From the NCBI RefSeq assembly GCF_003123685.1, contig NZ_QCYJ01000154.1, forward strand, positions 150,204 to 214,203: 64,000 nt of DNA, in the 5' to 3' direction. The stretch is from Nocardia aurea (GTDB lineage: Bacteria; Actinomycetota; Actinomycetes; Mycobacteriales; Mycobacteriaceae). Shown piece after piece: positions 1-8,131 of the stretch. The translations under genes were made by a program, and so were the position numbers. The notes under the pieces are model-generated. The model searched no databases. It was not told the DNA's origin and saw only the letters and a program-made list of their open reading frames with translations. Position 1 is the first letter of the stretch; each line of letters starts with the position of its first letter.

Positions 1-1336
1 TGCCGTCCCCGTCGCCGCCGTGCAGGTCGAAGATCGAGGTGCGGATTTCCTGCACCACTTCCTGCAATTCGTTGACCACCGTCGTAAGTCGTTGCCGCAC
101 TTCGGGAACCACCGCCTTCGGCACCGCGCCCTGCAGGGTGAGCCCGATGGCGAACAGTCGCTGGATGACGTGGTCGTGCAGATCGCGCGCGATGCGGTCG
201 CGGTCGGCGAGCAGGTCGAGTTCACGCACCCGCCGCTGGGTTCCGGCCAGTCGCAGGGCCAGCGCGGCCTGATCGGTGAAGGCCGCGGTCAGTTCGACCA
301 GCTCGTCGGTGTAGGGCGGGGAGCCCGCGGGCCGGACCGTGACCAGAACGCCGAGGGTCGAATCCGGCGTGCACAGCGGCAGGATCAGCGCGGGGCCGAG
401 ATCCTCGATCGTGACACCGAGATCGATCCGCGCGGCGTCGTCGAAGCGCAGCGGAACCCGGCCGGCGAGCGCCTCGCCCAGTGCCGTGGCCTCGGTCGGC
501 ACCGGACGACCCTCGTGCCCGGCGCTCGGTCCCGACCACTGGCTCAGCAGCAGGTCGTCGCTTCCCTCGGTCTGTTTGCCGGTGGCTCCGGCCAGGAAGG
601 CACGATGGGATCCGGTCAGCGTGCGCGCGTGATCGACCACCTGGGCCAGTACCCGGTCCGGTTCGGTGCCCGCGAGGAATTCGGTCGCGATATCGCGGGT
701 CGCCTCGATCCAGGCCTGTCTGGTGCGCGCCGATTCGTAGAGCCTGGCGTTGTCGACCGCGATACCCGCCGCCGAGGCCAGCGCACGCACCAGCACGTCG
801 TCGTCCTCGGTGAACGGCTGCCCGCCTGCCTTCTCGGTGAGATACAGCGCCCCGAACACCTCGTCGCGGATCCGAACGGGCACACCGAGAAAGGTGTGCA
901 TCGGCGGGTGTCCCGGCGGCAGGCCGATCGAGGAGGGATGTTCGGTCAGGTCGTCCAGACGTAGCGGTTTGGACACGTCGAACACCGCGCCGAGCACACC
1001 GTGTCCGACGGGCAGCCTGCCGATCTTCTGGCGCGTCCCGTCGTCCATGCCCTCATCGATGAACTGGGTCACCTGCTGGTCGTGCCCGCGCACCGCGAGC
1101 GCGCCGTAGCGCGCGTCGACCAGACTCGTCGCGGTGCGGACGATGGCGCGCAGCGTGTCGTCCAGATCGAGCCCCGAGGTGACGGTGAGCATCGCTTCGA
1201 CGAGGCCGTCCATCCGGTCACGGGAATCGATGATCAGCTCGACGCGTTCCTTGACCTCGCTGAGCAATTCACGTAATCGCAGCTGGGACAGCGTGTCGCG
1301 CACCGAGTACAGGTCGCCTGCGCTGTCGTCGGTCAT
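1..1336 (-). CDS. devS: DevS/DosS-type two-GAF sensor histidine kinase (3' end outside window)
   Basis: Sensor kinase of the hypoxia/redox two-component system; it would phosphorylate DevR. The 445 codons visible read from an ATG at 1336 preceded by GAGGGGGA. Order: short N-terminus, GAF domain 1 (about residues 60-200), GAF domain 2 (about 220-370), then the HisKA_3 dimerisation box DRIARDLHDHVIQRLF with the phospho-acceptor His. The ATPase domain lies beyond base 1. The motif GHPPMHTFLGVPV in GAF1 matches the loop that carries the haem-ligand His of mycobacterial DevS, so haem-based O2/NO sensing is likely but inferred. Unlike the mycobacterial devR-devS operon, the partner regulator is not adjacent: a rafH-like gene lies between them, and devS is divergent from it. 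Confidence 0.92.
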   Translation of the reverse strand, partial: MTDDSAGDLYSVRDTLSQLRLRELLSEVKERVELIIDSRDRMDGLVEAMLTVTSGLDLDDTLRAIVRTATSLVDARYGALAVRGHDQQVTQFIDEGMDDGTRQKIGRLPVGHGVLGAVFDVSKPLRLDDLTEHPSSIGLPPGHPPMHTFLGVPVRIRDEVFGALYLTEKAGGQPFTEDDDVLVRALASAAGIAVDNARLYESARTRQAWIEATRDIATEFLAGTEPDRVLAQVVDHARTLTGSHRAFLAGATGKQTEGSDDLLLSQWSGPSAGHEGRPVPTEATALGEALAGRVPLRFDDAARIDLGVTIEDLGPALILPLCTPDSTLGVLVTVRPAGSPPYTDELVELTAAFTDQAALALRLAGTQRRVRELDLLADRDRIARDLHDHVIQRLFAIGLTLQGAVPKAVVPEVRQRLTTVVNELQEVVQEIRTSIFDLHGGDGDG

Positions 1337-1393
1337 GTGGGTCCCCCTCGCGGAAACGCAATTTGCTGCGCTCGGTTCAGTCTAATTCCCGGA

Positions 1394-1413
1394 TCAGGGA
1401 CTTTCGGCCCTGT
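1394..1413. promoter_or_regulatory. DosR (DevR) box between devS and the rafH-like gene
   Basis: TCAGGGACTTTCGGCCCTGT matches the mycobacterial DosR consensus TTSGGGACTWWAGTCCCSAA in the GGGACT, TT, G and CCC positions (13 of 20). It sits 57 bp from the devS start and 61 bp from the rafH start, so one site could control both divergent genes. Binding by the DevR encoded at 2270-2902 is inferred. Confidence 0.65.
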
Positions 1414-1474
1414 ACGCGACGGCGTCGTCGCGGTGGGATGAGCGGACCGGAGGATTAGATAGCAGAGGTGTCCT

Positions 1475-2260
1475 ATGAATTCGTCGCAGCCGTTGTACCT
1501 GTCGGAGCAGTGGACCACCGCGGCGGACCCGGACCTCGCGGTCACCACCCGCGGTGCGGTTCCCCCCGCCGATGTCACGAGAGCGGTACGCGCCATCGGC
1601 CGCGTACTGCGCCGTCATCACCTCGACGTACCAGCCAGGGTGCGCGTGACCGCACCCGATGATCTCGATCAGCCGACCGTCGTGCAGGCCAACATCCGGA
1701 TGCACGATACCCCGACCCGCGTCCAAGTGACAGGCCCGCGCGGATTCGCCGTCACCTTCGCCGTCGAGCGCCTGGATCGCCAGATCAGCCGCCTGGTCTC
1801 GCACGAATCGCGGTCGTGGCCCGATCCGGCCCGCCCGCCGCTGGCAAGGGTGACCGAACGTCGCCCCATCGTGCGCCGCAAGGAATGCGCGCTGCTCACC
1901 GGCACCCCGGCCGAGGCCGCTTCGGTGATGGACGCGATGGATTACGACTCGTACCTGTTCACCGACTCCCAGACCGGCGAGGACGCCGTCGTGCACTGGA
2001 ACGGATCCGAGGGCATCGCGCTGGCGCGGCAGCGGGCGACGATCACCCCGGCTCCGCCCGCCGACCAGCCCCTCACCACGCATTCGCTGCCGGTGATGGT
2101 GCGCCCCGATCCGACGCCGACCCTCACCGAGGACGAGGCGTCGACCTGGCTGTGTCGGTCGGGCCTGGCGTTCCTGTTCTTCACCGACGAGCAGACCGGC
2201 CGCGGCAAACTGCTGTACCGCCGCTACGACGGCGACCTGACGGTGGTGGCTCCCGCCTGA
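1475..2260 (+). CDS. RafH-like ribosome hibernation/HPF-family protein
   Basis: 261-residue protein resembling mycobacterial Rv0079/RafH, the hypoxia-induced ribosome-associated factor of the DosR regulon. Residues 1 to about 110 fit an S30AE/HPF fold. The C-terminal half holds two S30EA C-terminal-type repeats (around 140-180 and 215-258), each with a D/A-Y/F-LF-x-F/T-D-x-Q-T-G core (YLFTDSQTGEDAVVHW and FLFFTDEQTGRGKLLY). It would bind 30S subunits and stabilise idle ribosomes under low oxygen. The DosR box 61 bp upstream and the flanking devS and devR genes support this. It converges on devR with only 9 nt between stop codons; a small CCGCC/GGCGG hairpin (2253-2267) spans the junction. Confidence 0.8.
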   Translation: MNSSQPLYLSEQWTTAADPDLAVTTRGAVPPADVTRAVRAIGRVLRRHHLDVPARVRVTAPDDLDQPTVVQANIRMHDTPTRVQVTGPRGFAVTFAVERLDRQISRLVSHESRSWPDPARPPLARVTERRPIVRRKECALLTGTPAEAASVMDAMDYDSYLFTDSQTGEDAVVHWNGSEGIALARQRATITPAPPADQPLTTHSLPVMVRPDPTPTLTEDEASTWLCRSGLAFLFFTDEQTGRGKLLYRRYDGDLTVVAPA

Positions 2261-2269
2261 TCGGCGGCC

Positions 2270-2902
2270 TCAGGAATCGCGCAGCCGGGACGCCAGCACG
2301 GCGGCCTGGGTGCGCCGTTCCATGCCGAGTTTGGCGAGCAGCCGAGAGACGTAGTTCTTCACCGTCTTCTCCGCCAGGAACATGCGCGCGGCGATCTGCC
2401 GGTTGGTCAAGCCCTCGCCGAGCAGGGCGAGCAGTCGGCGTTCCTGTTCGGTGAGCCCCGCCAGCGGGCCGTCGTTCTCGGTACTGCTGCGCAACCGCGC
2501 CCGCAGCGCGGCCGCCGCACGGGTATCGAGCAGTGAGCGGCCCGAACCGACCACTTTGATGGCCTCGGCCAACTCCATGCCTTTGATGTTCTTCACCACA
2601 TAACCGCTGGCCCCGGCCAGGATCGCGTCGAGCATCGCGTGTTCGTCGGTGTAGGAGGTGAGGATCAGGCAGTGCAATCCCTCCATGCCCGCGAGCAGGT
2701 CCCGGCACAGTTCGATCCCGTTGCCGTCGGGCAGGCGCACATCGAGGACCGCGACGTCGGGGCGGACCCGGGGGATTCCGGTCATGGCCTGGGCGACATC
2801 GCCCGCCTCGCCGATCACGCTGAGTTCGGGATCGCTGTTCAGCAGGTCGATCAGCCCACGTCGCACTATCTCGTGGTCATCGACCAGGAACACCTTGATC
2901 AC
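2270..2902 (-). CDS. devR: DevR/DosR NarL-family response regulator
   Basis: 210-residue response regulator very close to mycobacterial DosR. The receiver domain (1-120) has acidic residues DD8-9, phospho-acceptor Asp54 in VLDVRLPDG, and the LILTSY and GYVVKNIKG switch regions. The LuxR-type helix-turn-helix spans about 148-205 (EGLTNRQIAARMFLAEKTVKNY). It should dimerise on phosphorylation by DevS and bind GGGAC-type boxes such as the one at 1394-1413. It is transcribed alone toward the rafH-like gene. No convincing DosR box was found in the 650 bp upstream of it, so autoregulation is not evident from the sequence. Confidence 0.93.
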   Translation of the reverse strand: MIKVFLVDDHEIVRRGLIDLLNSDPELSVIGEAGDVAQAMTGIPRVRPDVAVLDVRLPDGNGIELCRDLLAGMEGLHCLILTSYTDEHAMLDAILAGASGYVVKNIKGMELAEAIKVVGSGRSLLDTRAAAALRARLRSSTENDGPLAGLTEQERRLLALLGEGLTNRQIAARMFLAEKTVKNYVSRLLAKLGMERRTQAAVLASRLRDS

Positions 2903-3556
2903 GCTCGCCTCCCAGCGTTCTCGGACGTCGGCTCACCCCGGGCGGACGACCTCGCCGGGCCTGCTGCCGATATCCCCCTGGGGTAACCGTAGCCCCCGTC
3001 CCCGATCGCATACGGCGGAATCGGCAGGGCGGTGGGAATGTCGGCGTCGCAGTCTGTTTCGGGCCGTCGGTGGCCGTCGGTCGACCCGGTCGAAGTGGTC
3101 ATCGTATCGAAGCTGTTGGCGTAGTGAGGAATTGAATCACCGCGCCGCGCGCTCGCCCATTTCATCCGGGCCGGTCGGTACGTCCGGCGGCGGGTGTGCG
3201 TCCGGGCCGAGGGCGGCCGTGCCCACCCGGGTATTCGCCCGGCGGACGAGTGGTCATGGCAATGCTCACATTCGATGTGCGGAGGCTATTACTCGAGCGA
3301 ACGGCGGCCGACGGACGAGGAGCGGGAAGGATACTGTGGATGCAGGCACGGCTCGCGACGTCTCGGCGCGGAATCGGACTCCGCGTGGTCGGTACGGCGC
3401 TGGTCGGGGGCGGAGAGCACGGGTCGACGAAACTTGTCGGTGGTCGGGTCTAGCATCACGGCGGGGTGGGGTCCGGGTGCCGCCGGGTGGGTCGGTGACC
3501 CGCCCGGACACCGTGATTTATACGAACGCCGACACGATCGAGAAGGGACTCACCTG
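2903..3556. other. 654-bp intergenic region between devR and uvrA
   Basis: This stretch separates the divergent devR and uvrA genes. A reading frame of 88 codons runs leftward from 3165 into the devR start, but it has no recognisable domain or clear ribosome binding site and was not called. No convincing mycobacterial LexA box was seen upstream of uvrA. The promoters of devR and uvrA must lie here but could not be located confidently. Confidence 0.5.
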
Positions 3557-6500
3557 GTGGCGGAACGCCTCACTGTGCGCGGAGCTCGGGAGCACAACCT
3601 CAAGGGGGTCGACCTGGATCTGCCCCGCGACAGTCTCATCGTGTTCACCGGTCTGTCCGGCTCCGGCAAATCCAGCCTCGCCTTCGACACCATCTTCGCC
3701 GAGGGCCAGCGCCGGTATGTGGAATCGCTGTCGGCCTACGCCAGGCAATTCCTCGGGCAGATGGACAAGCCGGACGTCGACTTCATCGAGGGTCTCTCGC
3801 CCGCGGTGTCGATCGACCAGAAGTCGACCAATCGCAATCCCCGCTCCACGGTCGGCACCATCACCGAGGTCTACGACTATCTACGTCTGCTGTACGCGCG
3901 CGCGGGCACCCCGCACTGCCCGGTCTGCCACGAGCTGATCGAGAAGCAGACACCGCAGCAGATCGTCGACCAGGTGCTCGCCATGGAGGAGGGCATCAAA
4001 TTCCAGGTGCTCGCGCCGGTGGTGCGCACCCGCAAGGGCGAATTCGTCGACCTGTTCGACCAGCTGAACACGCAGGGCTATTCGCGCGTGCGGGTCGACG
4101 GTGTCGTCTATCCCCTCACCGATCCGCCGAAGCTGAAGAAACAGGAGAAGCACGACGTCGAGGTGGTCGTCGACCGGCTCGCCGTCAAACCGAACTCCAA
4201 GCAGCGGCTCACCGATTCGATCGAGACGGCGCTGCGCCTGGCCGACGGCATCGTCGTGCTGGATTTCGTCGACCGCGACGAGCACGCGCACGACCGCGAG
4301 CGCCGTTTCTCCGAACGCCTGGCCTGCCCGAACGGCCATCCGCTCGATATCGAGGATCTCGAACCCCGGTCGTTCTCCTTCAACTCGCCCTACGGCGCGT
4401 GCCCGGACTGCACCGGCCTCGGCATCCGCAAGGAGGTCGATCCGGATCTGGTGGTGCCCGACACCGAGCTGAGCCTGAGCGAGGGCGCCATCGCGCCGTG
4501 GTCGCGCGGGCAGACCGCCGAATATTTCACCCGCCTGCTGTCGGGGCTGGCCGAGGCCGTCGGATTCTCGATGGACACCCCGTGGCAGGAATTGCCGCTC
4601 AAGGCGCGCAAAGCCGTGCTCGAGGGCAGTTCGGACCAGGTGCACGTCTCCTACACCAATCGCTACGGAAGGAAGCGGTCGTACTACGCCGATTTCGAGG
4701 GCGTGATGCCGTTCCTTCAGCGGCGTATGGAGAACACCGAATCCGAACAGATGAAGGAGCATTACGACGGGTACATGCGCGACGTGCCGTGCCCGGTCTG
4801 CGACGGCGCGCGGCTGCGCCCGGAGATTCTCGCCGTCACCATCAATTCGGGCGGCGACCGTAAATCCATCGCCGACGTCAGCGAACTGTCCATCGCGGAT
4901 TGCGCGGAATTCCTCGGGTCGCTGACCCTGGGTGAGCGCGAGACCGCGATCGCGGGTCAGGTACTCAAGGAGGTGCAGGCGCGGCTCGGCTTCCTGCTCG
5001 ACGTGGGTTTGCAGTACCTGTCGCTCTCGCGTGCCGCCGCGACCCTGTCCGGCGGCGAGGCGCAGCGGATCCGGCTCGCCACCCAGATCGGCTCCGGCCT
5101 GGTGGGCGTGCTGTACGTCCTGGACGAACCGTCCATCGGCCTGCACCAGCGCGACAACCGCAGACTCATCGAAACCCTCACCCGGCTGCGCAATCTCGGC
5201 AATACGCTGATCGTCGTCGAACACGACGAGGACACCATCCGGGCCTCGGACTGGGTGGTCGACATCGGCCCGCTCGCGGGCGAGCACGGTGGCCGGGTGG
5301 TGCACAGCGGCACCTATCAGGATCTGCTCACCGACCCGAATTCGCTGACCGGCGCGTATCTTTCGGGGCGCGAGCGGATCGATGTGCCGATGGTGCGGCG
5401 TCCGATCGACAAGAAGCGCAGGCTGACCGTCGTCGGCGCGACCGAGCACAATCTGAAGAATATCGACGTGTCGTTCCCGCTCGGCGTGGTCACCTCCGTC
5501 ACCGGTGTCTCGGGCTCGGGGAAGTCGACACTCGTCAACGACATCCTGGCGACCGTGCTGGCGAACAAACTCAACGGCGCGCGGCAGGTACCGGGGCGGC
5601 ATACGCGGGTCAACGGGCTGGATCATCTGGACAAACTGGTTCAGGTCGACCAGTCGCCGATCGGGCGCACGCCGCGTTCCAACCCGGCCACCTACACCGG
5701 CGTCTTCGACAAGATCCGCACCCTGTTCGCGGCGACCACCGAGGCGAAGGTGCGCGGCTACCAGCCGGGACGTTTCTCGTTCAACGTCAAGGGCGGTCGC
5801 TGCGAGGCGTGTTCGGGCGACGGCACCTTGAAGATCGAGATGAACTTCCTGCCGGACGTCTACGTGCCGTGCGAGGTGTGCCAGGGCGCCAGGTACAACC
5901 GGGAAACCCTGGAAGTGCACTACAAGGGCAAGACCATCGCCGAGGTGCTGGACATGCCGATCGACGAGGCCGCCGATTTCTTCGAACCGGTCACCTCGAT
6001 CCACCGCTACCTCAAGACGCTGGTCGACGTCGGCCTGGGTTACGTGCGTCTCGGGCAGAGCGCGCCGACGCTGTCCGGTGGTGAGGCGCAACGCGTCAAA
6101 CTGGCCGCCGAACTGCAGAAACGCTCCACCGGGCGCACCGTCTACATCCTCGACGAGCCGACCACGGGTCTGCACTTCGAGGACATCCGCAAACTGCTCC
6201 TGGTGATCAACGGCCTGGTCGACAAGGGCAATACGGTGATCGCCATCGAGCACAACCTCGATGTCATCAAGACCTCGGACTGGGTGATCGATATGGGGCC
6301 CGAAGGTGGTTCCGGCGGCGGCACCCTGGTGGCGGAGGGATCGCCGGAGGATGTGGCCGCCGTCGCCGACAGCTACACCGGTCAGTTCCTGAAGGACGTC
6401 CTAGCGGCCCCGCCCGCGTCGAAGAAAGCGCCCGCCAAGAAAGTGGCGAAGAAGGCGCCCGCGGCCAAGGCGGCGGCGACCAAGGCCACCGGAACCAAGG

Positions 6501-6577
6501 TGGCGGCGACCAAGAAGGCGGCTGCCGAGCCCGCGGCCGCCAAACGTCTGGCTCGGAAGGCGGCCGCGCTGCGCTGA
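3557..6577 (+). CDS. uvrA: Excinuclease ABC subunit A (UvrA)
   Basis: Damage-recognition ATPase of nucleotide excision repair; it dimerises and loads UvrB at lesions. Start chosen as GTG 3557, preceded by GAAGGGA, because the protein then begins AERLTVRGAREHNL as in mycobacterial UvrA. Visible features are Walker A GLSGSGKSS (32-40), a zinc module opening with CPVC, a second Walker A GVSGSGKST, two LSGGEAQR signatures, the CEAC...CEVC zinc finger, and Walker B motifs (YVLDEPS, YILDEPT). At 1006 residues it is longer than usual because of a Lys/Ala-rich tail of about 50 residues made of KKAPAKK-like units. It ends in a hairpin terminator at 6592. Confidence 0.97.
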   Translation: MAERLTVRGAREHNLKGVDLDLPRDSLIVFTGLSGSGKSSLAFDTIFAEGQRRYVESLSAYARQFLGQMDKPDVDFIEGLSPAVSIDQKSTNRNPRSTVGTITEVYDYLRLLYARAGTPHCPVCHELIEKQTPQQIVDQVLAMEEGIKFQVLAPVVRTRKGEFVDLFDQLNTQGYSRVRVDGVVYPLTDPPKLKKQEKHDVEVVVDRLAVKPNSKQRLTDSIETALRLADGIVVLDFVDRDEHAHDRERRFSERLACPNGHPLDIEDLEPRSFSFNSPYGACPDCTGLGIRKEVDPDLVVPDTELSLSEGAIAPWSRGQTAEYFTRLLSGLAEAVGFSMDTPWQELPLKARKAVLEGSSDQVHVSYTNRYGRKRSYYADFEGVMPFLQRRMENTESEQMKEHYDGYMRDVPCPVCDGARLRPEILAVTINSGGDRKSIADVSELSIADCAEFLGSLTLGERETAIAGQVLKEVQARLGFLLDVGLQYLSLSRAAATLSGGEAQRIRLATQIGSGLVGVLYVLDEPSIGLHQRDNRRLIETLTRLRNLGNTLIVVEHDEDTIRASDWVVDIGPLAGEHGGRVVHSGTYQDLLTDPNSLTGAYLSGRERIDVPMVRRPIDKKRRLTVVGATEHNLKNIDVSFPLGVVTSVTGVSGSGKSTLVNDILATVLANKLNGARQVPGRHTRVNGLDHLDKLVQVDQSPIGRTPRSNPATYTGVFDKIRTLFAATTEAKVRGYQPGRFSFNVKGGRCEACSGDGTLKIEMNFLPDVYVPCEVCQGARYNRETLEVHYKGKTIAEVLDMPIDEAADFFEPVTSIHRYLKTLVDVGLGYVRLGQSAPTLSGGEAQRVKLAAELQKRSTGRTVYILDEPTTGLHFEDIRKLLLVINGLVDKGNTVIAIEHNLDVIKTSDWVIDMGPEGGSGGGTLVAEGSPEDVAAVADSYTGQFLKDVLAAPPASKKAPAKKVAKKAPAAKAAATKATGTKVAATKKAAAEPAAAKRLARKAAALR

Positions 6578-6591
6578 GTCGCTTTCACCCC

Positions 6592-6630
6592 ACCCGGTGG
6601 GCGCCGCGGACGAGCGGCCCCACCGGGTTT
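6592..6630 (+). terminator. uvrA terminator hairpin
   Basis: Arms ACCCGGTGGG (6592-6601) and CCCACCGGGT (6619-6628) form a perfect 10-bp stem with a 17-nt loop, followed by a short T stretch, 14 nt after the uvrA stop. Confidence 0.7.
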
Positions 6631-6696
6631 CGTGCTGTTCAGGGGGGTGCGCTCGGTCACAGTCCGAAACCGGCGAAAAAGTGAAACATCCGTGTG

Positions 6697-6750
6697 TAAG
6701 ATTCGGCTCACCTGTTCGGATGTGACCGAACAGTACCGATACGTGAGCCG
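6697..6750 (+). promoter_or_regulatory. Promoter-like hexamer and nested inverted repeats before the micropeptide pair
   Basis: TAAGAT at 6697-6702 is a good -10 candidate. Just downstream are two nested inverted repeats: outer CGGCTCAC (6704-6711)/GTGAGCCG (6743-6750) and inner TGTTCGG (6713-6719)/CCGAACA (6726-6732) with a 6-nt loop. In RNA this would be a structured 5' leader; in DNA the inner 20-bp palindrome could be an operator. Which of the two applies cannot be told from sequence. Confidence 0.5.
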
Positions 6751-6811
6751 GATGCGGGCGCGTTCGCGGCACCTGCCGACGGGCCGAATCCGGTGTGAAG
6801 AAAGGAATTGC

Positions 6812-6901
6812 ATGGAAGGCGTCGATATCGCCGCGTTGGTCGCCCTGATCCTCGGATTTCTCGCCACAGGCTCGTCCATCAACTACACACCGGGCGCCTG
6901 A
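6812..6901 (+). CDS. 29-residue hydrophobic peptide, first of a tandem pair
   Basis: Unrecognised micropeptide. ATG 6812 is preceded by GAAGAAAGGAATT, a strong ribosome binding site at good spacing. It has an acidic start (MEGVD), a hydrophobic helix (IAALVALILGFL) and the tail ATGSSINYTPGA. The tail motif ATGSSI-x-x-TPG recurs in the next gene, as does the AAAGGAAT leader, so the two are probably a duplicated pair in one transcript. There is no signal peptide or Cys. It could be a small membrane-active or membrane-associated peptide; a very short porin subunit like corynebacterial PorA/PorH, or a secreted peptide, are speculative alternatives. Function unknown. Confidence 0.65.
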   Translation: MEGVDIAALVALILGFLATGSSINYTPGA

Positions 6902-6925
6902 GCGACCGACGAAAGGAATCAGATC

Positions 6926-7021
6926 ATGGACACCGGAAGCGCGGGCTTCAGCGCCCTTTTCGCCGCTCTGGCCCAGGCGATCGCCACGGGCTCATCCATC
7001 TCGGTGACTCCCGGGACGTGA
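6926..7021 (+). CDS. 31-residue hydrophobic peptide, second of a tandem pair
   Basis: Paralogue of the peptide 24 nt upstream. ATG 6926 is preceded by GAAAGGAATC. The sequence starts MDTGSAGF, continues with an Ala-rich amphipathic helix (SALFAALAQAI) and ends ATGSSISVTPGT; eight of the last eleven residues equal those of the first peptide while the N-terminal halves differ. Conservation of the C-terminus suggests that this end carries the function (recognition, export or assembly). A perfect 13-bp terminator hairpin begins 6 nt after the stop, confirming the end of a short dedicated transcript. Function unknown. Confidence 0.65.
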   Translation: MDTGSAGFSALFAALAQAIATGSSISVTPGT

Positions 7022-7026
7022 GTGCA

Positions 7027-7057
7027 TGACAGGGTCGGCGCGCGGCCGACCCTGTCA
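7027..7057 (+). terminator. Strong terminator hairpin after the micropeptide pair
   Basis: TGACAGGGTCGGC (7027-7039) pairs perfectly with GCCGACCCTGTCA (7045-7057) across a 5-nt loop. There is no U-tract, as is common in actinobacteria. It may also serve the hydrolase converging from the right. Confidence 0.75.
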
Positions 7058-7145
7058 CCACGCCCGGCCTGTGCGGACAATCTCGCCCGCGAACGCCGGA
7101 GTCCCGTCGAAAACGGGGTGTGAGTGTCCGGTGCGGCCGGTTGCC

Positions 7146-7847
7146 CTAGGCAACCGAATGAATCACTTCCGCCAAACGCTTCGGTTCCGACCACATCGGC
7201 CAGTGCCCGGTCGGCAGATCCATCAAATCCGCCGCGACACGCGGCAATTCGCTGAAAATCGGGGCTTCTCCGCTGGTGCTCAACTGTCGCACCAATTCCG
7301 CCGCGATACTCGTGCACACGACCGTCGTCGGCACGTCGAGTCGCGCGGTCGAAGCACTCATCCGCAACGGTGATCCCGCGATTCTCGCGGGCTGCGAGAC
7401 GGCCTTCTCCCGGAACCGGGCCAGCGCGATATCGTCCAGCCCGGTCAGGCTGTTGCCCTCGGCCTCCAGTTCCGCCCACGACGGCAATTCGAACTCCCGC
7501 GCCGAGCCAAGATCGTCGCGCAGGACGAAACCGTTCGGAATCGGGGCGCTGTCCACATAGATCGCGTGCCCGATCCGCTCCGGCACCAGATCCGTCGCCA
7601 GGTACACCGGCACCGCGGCACCCGAATGTGCCACCAGCACAGCCTTTTCGGCCGGATCGATGGCCTCGACGATCGCGCGCGCCTGCTGTTCCAACGTCGC
7701 GTCGAATCTGGACTCGTCCTCGGGATCGAGCCCCGGCAACGTCAGCGCGCACACATCGTGCCCCCGCCCGCGCAGTTCCTCGGCGACCTCGTCCCACGCC
7801 CACGCACCGAGCCAGAATCCGGGAACGAGCAGAATTCGAGTACCCAT
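7146..7847 (-). CDS. Alpha/beta-fold hydrolase
   Basis: 233-residue single-domain alpha/beta hydrolase, probably an esterase-like enzyme of unknown substrate. The oxyanion/HG region is LLVPGFWLGAWAW (about 5-17), the nucleophile elbow VAHSGAA (Ser near residue 75), and the C-terminal catalytic His lies in PTGHWPMW. Start taken at ATG 7847 because the fold begins immediately (MGTRILLVPG); an in-frame ATG six codons upstream is possible. No operon partner is visible: the micropeptide pair converges on it from the left and the toxin-antitoxin locus lies to the right on the same strand. Confidence 0.8.
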   Translation of the reverse strand: MGTRILLVPGFWLGAWAWDEVAEELRGRGHDVCALTLPGLDPEDESRFDATLEQQARAIVEAIDPAEKAVLVAHSGAAVPVYLATDLVPERIGHAIYVDSAPIPNGFVLRDDLGSAREFELPSWAELEAEGNSLTGLDDIALARFREKAVSQPARIAGSPLRMSASTARLDVPTTVVCTSIAAELVRQLSTSGEAPIFSELPRVAADLMDLPTGHWPMWSEPKRLAEVIHSVA

Positions 7848-8054
7848 ACAGCCAGCATGCCGCATCCGGCCGACATGCCGCCCGGCTGTTTCGGGAGCGG
7901 TGCGGTCACGTCCGCGGACCGCCCTGTCGCCCGGAGTACTGCCGCCGACATGCCACGGCAGAACAGTCGCCGAGGGTGGACCGCGCCGGGAACAGGCGGA
8001 ACCGGTGTTCGATCCGGGGGCGAGCTGATAGCGGGGCATGGTGCGCAACCCGAC

Positions 8055-8083
8055 CTGGTGCGACACGGTGCGAAGTGCACCAG
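8055..8083. terminator. Possible terminator hairpin downstream of doc
   Basis: CTGGTGC (8055-8061) and GCACCAG (8077-8083) form a perfect 7-bp stem about 50 nt after the end of the doc remnant. The T run lies on the + side. Weak. Confidence 0.3.
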
Positions 8084-8131
8084 GGCTTTTCGTGCCGCCG
8101 GACTGCGAAGATACCGCCGCCTGAACGGTCA

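Noticed and set aside
2899..3165. 88-codon minus-strand frame overlapping the devR start
   Set aside because: No ribosome binding site or recognisable family; Gly/Pro/Arg-rich as expected by chance.
3166..3556. LexA/SOS box upstream of uvrA
   Set aside because: No TCGAAC-N4-GTTCGA-like site was found; scattered GAAC words only.
3881..6253. 790-codon open frame on the minus strand
   Set aside because: It is antisense to uvrA, is an artefact of GC-rich codon positions, and shows no protein family features.
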